Source: Saccoglossus kowalevskii
Taxonomy: Eukaryota; Hemichordata; Enteropneusta; Harrimaniidae
Length of the DNA stretch: 12,222 nucleotides
Reading direction: 5' to 3'
NCBI RefSeq assembly: GCF_000003605.2
Contig: NW_003130880.1
Coordinates: 27,589 to 39,810 of the forward strand
Numbering within the stretch: position 1 is the first letter of the stretch; every line of letters begins with the position of its first letter. Of this stretch, positions 7,221-12,222 are shown piece after piece. Both the position numbers and the translations under genes were made by a program. Below the pieces are notes generated by a model, which was not told the origin of the DNA, searched no databases, and saw only the letters and a list, made by a program, of their open reading frames with translations.

Positions 7221-7815
7221 GATTCCAGGGTGATTATTCCGTCAGTTTTAAGGGAAAAAATGTTAAAAGAATTGCACTGGGAACATCCATATGTAGTATG
7301 ATAGCAATTGCTCGTACTTGTGTATGGTGGCCAAAAATGGATGAGCAAATTGAAGAGGTGGTGTGAGAGTTTGCACAGTATGTCAAAATGTGAGAAATAC
7401 TCCACCTAGTGCACCAATTATTACTTGGAAATGGCCAACTAGACCATTTCAGTGTATCCATATTGACTTTTGTCAAAAAGGTAGTGATTATTTTCTTGTA
7501 GTAGTTGATAGCCATTCAAAGTGGATTGAGGCGAAACATATGACCTCTACTACTGCTGAGCGTACCATTGATGAGTTGTGTTTAGTTTTTGCTGACCATG
7601 GCTTACCTAAAGAGGCTGTGTCTGATAATGGGCCACAGTTTACTTCTGTAGAGTTGGCTGAATTTATGCGTAAAAATGGCATAAAGTATACTTTGGTTCC
7701 ACCTTATCACCCACAATCCAATGGGTCAGCTGAGAGGTCAGTTAGAGTTGTAAAAAAAGCTTTATTGAAACAAGTTCTTCAATGTACACAAGTGTTCTGT
7801 AATTTTCCACAGTCC
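7221..7815 (+). pseudogene. pol: Integrase remnant with intact DD35E spacing
   Basis: This part would insert the element DNA into the genome. After the TGA at 7218 the zinc-binding half is readable as PSVLREKML and LHWEHP, then IAIARTCVWWPKMDEQIEE, across frames broken by TGA/TAG at 7299-7304 and TGA at 7364. The C..C half (CTVCQ, 7372-7383) opens a long frame. In it the catalytic core is complete: Asp in HIDF (7465), Asp in SDNGPQF (7624) and Glu in GSAERS (7732), with exactly 35 residues between the last two. The chromo-like or GPY/F C-terminal domain is missing; homology fades after KKALLKQVL near 7780 and the frame stops at about 7831. Confidence 0.92.
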
Positions 7816-7819
7816 TGTT

Positions 7820-7905
7820 TATTTGTTAGTTGAAATCTGTGTATAGATGCTCTGAGAGTAATCCATGAACCACATGTACACTGTATTACTAACCTAATTT
7901 AAATA
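7820..7905 (+). repeat. Fragment of the 1042-1674 repeat family
   Basis: TTGAAATCTGTGTATAGATG, followed by CTCTGAGAGTAAT and an AACCTAATTTAAAT tail, matches the unit at 1101-1180. It begins almost where integrase homology ends, so it abuts the 3' truncation of the retrotransposon. Confidence 0.6.
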
Positions 7906-8459
7906 AATTGAGTCACTGTTACAGCAATAGATGTGACCTCCCAATGCTAAGGATTGACAAAGAAAGATGATTTCACTATCAGAATATAAATTTGTTTGTT
8001 CTGTGCACACAAGGTACACTGGATTGTACAATATATGAAAATTATTTACAATGAATTACTATACATTCATTATCAGTCAAATACAAATACGTACCTCAAA
8101 TATCAAGAACTTTCAACTGTATGTGACTATAAATACAACTACAAATATGAGCCAAACATTCAGAACATCCCATGAATATATTATCTTTACACCTGACTAC
8201 GGCCAGGTTTTAAAAAGATGCACTCCAATTCAATTATTTTAACAATGCTTCAGAAACTCCACCAAACCACATTAATCACTACATAAATTACACTCTCATA
8301 AAGCAAACATTCTAACTATATTCTGATAATGTCATGATTATTCAGAATGCTTGCTTCTTAAAACAGTTCATGAAAAAGATTAGTTCCATAAGAAATATCT
8401 TTGCCATAGTAACATAGCAATGTACAATAATGCTGGAACGGCAACGTAGAATTACATAC

Positions 8460-8500
8460 TTGAGACGACGATGATGTTCACGCACCTTGTAGTTCTTTAG
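8460..8500 (-). other. Possible micro-exon resembling the nucleostemin (GNL3) N-terminus
   Basis: On the minus strand CTACAG precedes a 41-base stretch that ends at a GTATGT donor. It reads LKNYKVREHHRRL and leaves two bases over. KVREHHRRL closely resembles the conserved basic KVREHHRKL segment near the N-terminus of animal nucleostemin (GNL3) as I remember it. Four of its codons carry CpG in otherwise CpG-poor intron, which hints at selection or recent origin. No other GNL3 exon, including the GTPase motifs, is visible in the window. It could be an isolated exon of an antisense gene, a pseudogene scrap or coincidence. The longer minus frame 8342-8674 around it is not convincing as a whole. 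Confidence 0.25.
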
Positions 8501-8784
8501 CTGTAGGATTGAAGTAGTCAGACAACAAACTTGAAGTAAATTACTGTGTCGGATATTCAGCATTGGGAGTGTACAACTATACACAACAGTGTTGGAATAC
8601 ATGCAGTGAATTGGTACTTGATTGTCTTGCACACCATGTAGCAACATGAGAATAATGAATGACCATAAATTCAAATCTGATGACCCCTTTATAGAAAAGT
8701 TATGGGGTACATTCTTAAAAACACAAAACTAAATAGCACAATCCTAATAGTAGTAAAAACACAGAAATACATCACATCCACAAG

Positions 8785-8915
8785 TCAGATTTCAATGTAG
8801 ATATTCTGGGGCATGTCACAGAAACAATGCATATTATTCACCTCGTATGCATATCTCAAAAATAGGATTTAAATTAAACTTTTTGCACAGGTTCTCTGGA
8901 ATAAATCAAACTGCA
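8785..8915 (+). repeat. Two diverged units of the 1042-1674 repeat family
   Basis: Two anchors, GTAGATATTCTGGGG near 8797 and CAGGTTCTCTGGAATAAATC near 8888, are each preceded by TTTCAATG- or ATCTCAAAAATAGG-like parts of the unit. The spacing of about 90 bp is shorter than in the first element, so parts of the unit are lost. Confidence 0.5.
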
Positions 8916-9304
8916 AATCAAATGTATTTTGTTTTGTTTTAATAAAATTGTTTTGTGATACTGTAATTATAAACTTCAATGCTGTAAATCACATTCAGGC
9001 TTCTTAAATTTGGAATTAAGTTTAAATATTCCCTGTTCTTATTCCAAAAGTTCCTTACCTTGTATGATGACTTCATTGCTTTTTATTTTTTGATTAGAAA
9101 TGGTTACATCTAAACCACTATTTTTTTTGAAAAATGTATAGAATATTATATTATTTCATTGTTTAAGCACTTTTATACGCAATTTTTCCATGCAAGGATA
9201 AGAATGTTATCCATCGATACATATTTGTTATTTAATCCAAATTCTCAATGTGCAAGATTCTAATAGTTAAGATATGCTCATTGACAAATATTGTGATAAC
9301 CACT

Positions 9305-9480
9305 CACCAGATTTCAATAAATCATGGTGGTACAGGGTAATCTACAGTTACAAGATCCATGCATTTTAATTACCACTTTGCATAAATTGGGTAACTTCTT
9401 AATATCTCAATTACCAAATATCAGTCTAAGATTTCAATTAAACATGGTGCAGATGCTCTGGGATAAACCAATGACTGCAG
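9305..9480 (+). repeat. Two further diverged units of the same repeat family
   Basis: GATTTCAATAAATCATGGTG (9309) and GATTTCAATTAAACATGGTG (9430) begin two units about 120 bp apart. The second runs into AGATGCTCTGGGATAAACC. Between them lie CCATGCATTTTAATTACC and AATATCTCAATTACC, as in the units near 1101-1500. The 68-codon plus-strand frame at 9324-9530 is a by-product of this repeat. Confidence 0.55.
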
Positions 9481-9739
9481 TTCCTTTTGTTTTCTGTTTG
9501 TATTATGAACTTTGGCTTTATGCATCCTGAAGAGGGGTTTCTATTTTATTTAACCAACTGGATGGCAATTTAAAAAAATATTTAATATTTTAGTCAAATA
9601 CAATACAATACTATGTTTGACTATGTACTGCTTCTCTCTGAACACAAAATATTGGTTTTGTGAAACTTTGATTCATACTACAAGTATAAATATTATGAGT
9701 TGCCTCTCAACAAATGTTACTGTATTTGTCTTTTCACAG

Positions 9740-9844
9740 ATTTATCGACGAATTCAGCAGCAAGCTGGATTCATTGAATTCTCACAGTTACGGTTCAAAG
9801 AAGCTGCTGAATTGTTTAAAACTGGTGCTCTGGATGTGAGAGAG
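9740..9844 (+). CDS. TGFBRAP1: TGFBRAP1 exon D (Vps39/TRAP1 domain 1)
   Basis: A 105-bp exon of exactly 35 codons lies between acceptor TTTTCACAG and donor GAG|GTGGGT, in phase 0 at both ends. It encodes IYRRIQQQAGFIEFSQLRF, then KEAAELFKTGALDVRE. This is the helical segment that follows exon C in TGFBRAP1 and belongs to the Vps39/TRAP1 domain 1 region, where LF..G.LDVRE is highly conserved. The next protein segment, a conserved block with a proline-rich loop, is not found before the window ends. The gene therefore continues beyond 12222. No damage is visible. Confidence 0.95.
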
Positions 9845-10465
9845 GTGGGTTGGTTGTCAATTGTTTCTTATTTATTCCATGTATTTGTTATCAGTAAATT
9901 ACCGTCACAATTAAGTTTTCGACAGCTGTCATGACAACGACAAAATAAACATCTGCATAATAATTTTGTTCTAAAACTAAGCGAGTCGATTGAACAAAAA
10001 TAACAAGGCTTTGTTAGAACACTGCATGAACATGTAACTTTAATAATCATGGAGTTTACAACAATAAACTACAATGACAAAAGTTGAATAAAATACAAGA
10101 AATTGACTGCCATATTAAAGTAGACATGGTTATAATATATGTAATTTCTGGCAACTGTAGATGGCTGGTCATGTATCAAAAGTGTCAAATACTAGTAAGG
10201 AATATTCAAGTCGCAGTGCAGTGCAGTGTCATGAATGAAGAATTCCACATATTCACATATTCTCCATTTTTTGTTGGACTGGTTGACTTGTAATATACAT
10301 GTACATTAAATACACCTCTGGAAATTAGACCACCAAGTATTGGTGCTGTCGTAGACTCGTGAAGTGGTTTTACTTCGTTGAGTAGATTGGATGGATATTT
10401 GGTCATGTGACATGCTACAATTTCGAATGTTTTCTGTATTATTTAGAATGTCAGAAATCTGCTTA

Positions 10466-10656
10466 CTGTAAAGGGGTTAATTATTCACTGGGTTTTAAAT
10501 TTGCTTATTTCGCTGACTGGAAAATATGCTAAATTAAAACCCAGTGAATATGTAATGTTTAGTGTAGAACACATTATCTAAATTATAACCCACTGAATAT
10601 GCCTGAAATGATAAATCAGCCAAATTTAAACCCAGTGAAAATCAGTCATTTTACAG
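10466..10656. mobile_element. TA-flanked MITE (mariner-like), 191 bp
   Basis: CTGTAAA at the left and TTTACAG at the right are inverted and bordered by TA on both sides (10464-10465 and 10657-10658), the target duplication typical of Tc1/mariner elements. Inverted similarity extends to about 40 bp and includes TTCACTGGGTTT (10484-10495) against AAACCCAGTGAA (10628-10639). The motif CCCAGTGAA or a one-base variant occurs three times on the + strand (10540, 10589, 10631) and once inverted at 10484. There is no coding capacity, so it would be mobilised in trans. Confidence 0.75.
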
Positions 10657-10721
10657 TATGTTGCATCTTGGAAATGGTACTGTACTGGATGATCGATTGG
10701 ATATTCCAGTGACCGTTTTTT

Positions 10722-10950
10722 AGCTCCCGTTAAACGGGGCTTATGTGGTACCGGTATCTGTGACTCTGTGACTCTGTGACTAAAATTTGTTCCACTGATA
10801 ACTTGAGATCTACAATTTCAATTCAAATGAAATTTGGCACACAGCTAATATATGATGAGTAGATGTGCTGATTAGATTTTGGTGCAATTCCATGCATATT
10901 AATTAGTCAATTATTGCATTAATTAATTTATAACTTAGTCTTTAAAGTTT
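10722..10950 (+). repeat. Copy of the CTCCCGT-ended repeat family with terminal hairpin
   Basis: It begins AGCTCCCGTTAAACGGGGC after a T run, comparable with the TTTTTTGACTCCCGTG start at 1036. The stem CCCGTT/AACGGG (10726-10738) can fold. Three exact TCTGTGAC units follow (10757-10780). Then comes TGTTCCACTGATAACTTGAG and the unit ending CCATGCATATTAATTAGTC, as in the 1042 element. No right-hand CGGGAG end is found, so the copy is truncated or its 3' end has decayed. Confidence 0.6.
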
Positions 10951-11146
10951 CTTAACAAATATTTGACTAGGGTGAGTAGCCTAATTTGCATATTGCAATA
11001 ACGTATTCTGTCGCAAAAAAAAACTGGTAATATTTCATTGGAAGGTCTGCAAATTTGCGAATTTTAGTGTATAATGATTTATTATATCATAATGGATGTT
11101 ATTTGAGCATCAAATAAAAACATCAAATGTATGCGAGTATGGGGAG

Positions 11147-11184
11147 TACGCATGCGCAGTTACAAGAGTGACGCGGCCATTTTT
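11147..11184. promoter_or_regulatory. NRF1-like and YY1-like motif pair, possible cryptic promoter
   Basis: TACGCATGCGCAG (11147-11159) is a near-palindromic NRF1-type site. GCGGCCATTTTT (11173-11184) reads on the minus strand as AAAAATGGCCGC, close to a YY1-type site. The two are 13 bases apart, an arrangement known from TATA-less animal housekeeping promoters. They lie in presumed intron, so they could mark an alternative start, an antisense transcript or a chance pairing. No gene start with clear coding can be attached on either strand. Confidence 0.35.
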
Positions 11185-12222
11185 TCAGTTTGACGAAAAA
11201 GCAGTACCCTTTCCGATTTTCATGAACGCAAGTTCAATTTCATTTTGTGCATCATATTCATCAATAGTCAAAATCAAAGACAGATGCGTACAACTTTCTG
11301 CCTATCTTGATTTGTAAATTTTCTGGTTACATGTACAGTATTCTCCTCGGGCCTGCATTGCTTAGACAATAGCCGCATAACTTTTGTTTCGCCTGCGATT
11401 CTGCAGTGTTCTCATCAGGTCGTTTAAGGGTATCGTGTCCGATACTGTTCTTTCTTTCCACGATACTGTTTCCCTCAAGCTGGGCCATTTCCAGGCCATT
11501 GTTTTGCAATGATGAATCAGAACAGAACAATTCGTGTGAACTGATCGATGCTAGCTTATTATCTGGATACTTGTATTCACCTGTGGGTCTGCGGATACTT
11601 CGGCCTACTTTCAAACATGAATATAGAAGGAAATCAACGATTTTTTTTCAGTATAGTTCCAGACTTTGCAAGAAATTTATATAATAATGACAGTGATTAC
11701 TACTATTGGGTTCAAAAAGTATTTATGATCATTCAAAATATAGTGGCCATGGCTGTCGGTTCAACCCAGTACTGACCTTCACCGCTATTGTGACGCCATG
11801 AGCAGAGAAAAAGAAAGCTGAATCCTCGCGTCTACACTTAATCCATGTATAAGGCAGACACCGACAGCAGCAGCAAGGAAGTTTGCCAGTTTTATTCAAG
11901 ATATAAATTTTCTATTTTACGCATTGGAGCTACACAATGTGACTGAAAGCACTTCCAATGTGATCTAATTTGTAAACAATCTCTTTGCACACGACTCCCA
12001 GTGTCTTCTCCTCGAGCATACAGTAATGTTTCACATTTGTTTTCGCATGGTTTCCATCTTACTCAAATAAAACGAAGCAGTTGATTCCTATTTTACTTAG
12101 TGTTTGATATTTTTAAACAAAAATGCACTCATTAAACAAATAGTAAATATGCGAGTTTTTTTTGTTTTTTTGTTTTTGCCGAACGAGGACAAGGAAGACA
12201 AAATAGCGGTAGTTTTGTTTAT

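Larger units (their letters stand above)
5198..7815 (+). mobile_element. Decayed Ty3/gypsy-type LTR retrotransposon
   Basis: In order, the segment holds a putative LTR, primer-binding site, gag capsid fragment, protease tail, reverse transcriptase, RNase H tail and integrase. The order RT-RNase H-integrase is that of Ty3/gypsy elements, and the gag and integrase resemble the Mag-like animal lineages. The remnant is about 2.6 kb, around half of a usual full element. At least three internal deletions (in gag, gag-protease and RT-RNase H), several frameshifts and stops are visible. No env-like frame and no 3' LTR follow; homology stops near 7800 next to an unrelated repeat. It lies in the same orientation as the host gene and is clearly non-functional. 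Confidence 0.9.
4388..9739 (+). other. TGFBRAP1: Large intron between exons C and D
   Basis: The 5,352-bp intron starts GTATGA and ends TGTCTTTTCACAG. Positions 4388-4990 are AT-rich with no supported gene; the 115-codon minus frame at 4529-4876 shows no family signature. The retrotransposon remnant occupies about 5198-7815 and repeat-family fragments lie between 7820 and 9480. Positions 7905-8450, 8510-8780, 8915-9300 and 9480-9739 show nothing I can name. Confidence 0.85.
9845..12222 (+). other. TGFBRAP1: Presumed intron after exon D (open to the right)
   Basis: The stretch starts with the donor GTGGGT and no further TGFBRAP1 exon is seen, so it is inferred to be intron up to the window edge. 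It contains a MITE, a repeat-family copy and a promoter-like motif pair, listed separately. Positions 9850-10460 and 11690-12222 hold no recognisable gene. Opposed frames at 11327-11614 (-) and 11406-11684 (+) overlap each other and match nothing I know. Confidence 0.7.

Noticed and set aside
7833-9740. A 3' LTR or env gene for the gypsy-type element
   Set aside because: No second copy of 5198-5322 and no envelope-like frame is found; the region holds only repeat fragments.
11327-11684. Opposed frames (- 11327-11614 and + 11406-11684)
   Set aside because: They overlap on opposite strands, rely on non-ATG starts, and neither has a known domain; the plus frame's hydrophobic start is not a convincing signal peptide.
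1-12222. CRISPR arrays, tRNA or rRNA genes, bacterial operons
   Set aside because: No regularly spaced identical repeats with unique spacers, no cloverleaf-type boxes, and the window is plainly intron-bearing animal DNA.

Overview
The window is a piece of animal genomic DNA, AT-rich, with spliced genes and long introns crowded with repeats. The only host gene I can support firmly lies on the + strand. Four exons (209-369, 1713-1845, 4292-4387, 9740-9844) with GT-AG borders and compatible phases encode consecutive parts of TGFBRAP1, the metazoan counterpart of yeast Vps3 in the CORVET endosomal tethering complex. The peptides are close to the vertebrate protein. Together with the repeat content this suggests a marine invertebrate such as a hemichordate, cephalochordate or mollusc; the phylum cannot be fixed from the sequence. 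The gene enters from the left and leaves to the right, so both its start and its end are outside.

Layout. Intron 370-1712 holds a degenerate short tandem repeat (about 893-1020) and a TIR-bounded repeat element (1042-1674) made of diverged units of about 110-155 bp. Intron 1846-4291 holds an unclassified DNA-transposon-like element of about 1.8 kb (2120-3909), with inverted ends AGTGCCTGTG / CACAGGCACT, TTAA on both sides, strikingly high CpG and one 108-codon minus-strand frame. A two-copy direct repeat of about 155 bp period follows (3977-4212). Intron 4388-9739 contains a decayed Ty3/gypsy-type LTR retrotransposon in sense orientation (5198 to about 7815): a putative 125-bp LTR, primer-binding site, and remnants of gag, protease, reverse transcriptase, the RNase H tail and integrase. 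Large internal deletions, frameshifts and stops break it, and it lacks a 3' LTR. Next come scattered copies of the 1042-1674 repeat family and, on the minus strand at 8460-8500, a short exon-like stretch resembling the basic N-terminus of nucleostemin (GNL3). The last stretch (9845-12222) is presumed intron. It has a TA-flanked mariner-like MITE (10466-10656), another copy of the repeat family starting at 10722, and an NRF1/YY1-like motif pair near 11147-11184 that could mark a cryptic or alternative promoter.

The host exons act together as one transcript. The mobile elements are passengers that make up much of the intron length. No complete autonomous element, tRNA, rRNA, CRISPR array or bacterial-type operon was seen.
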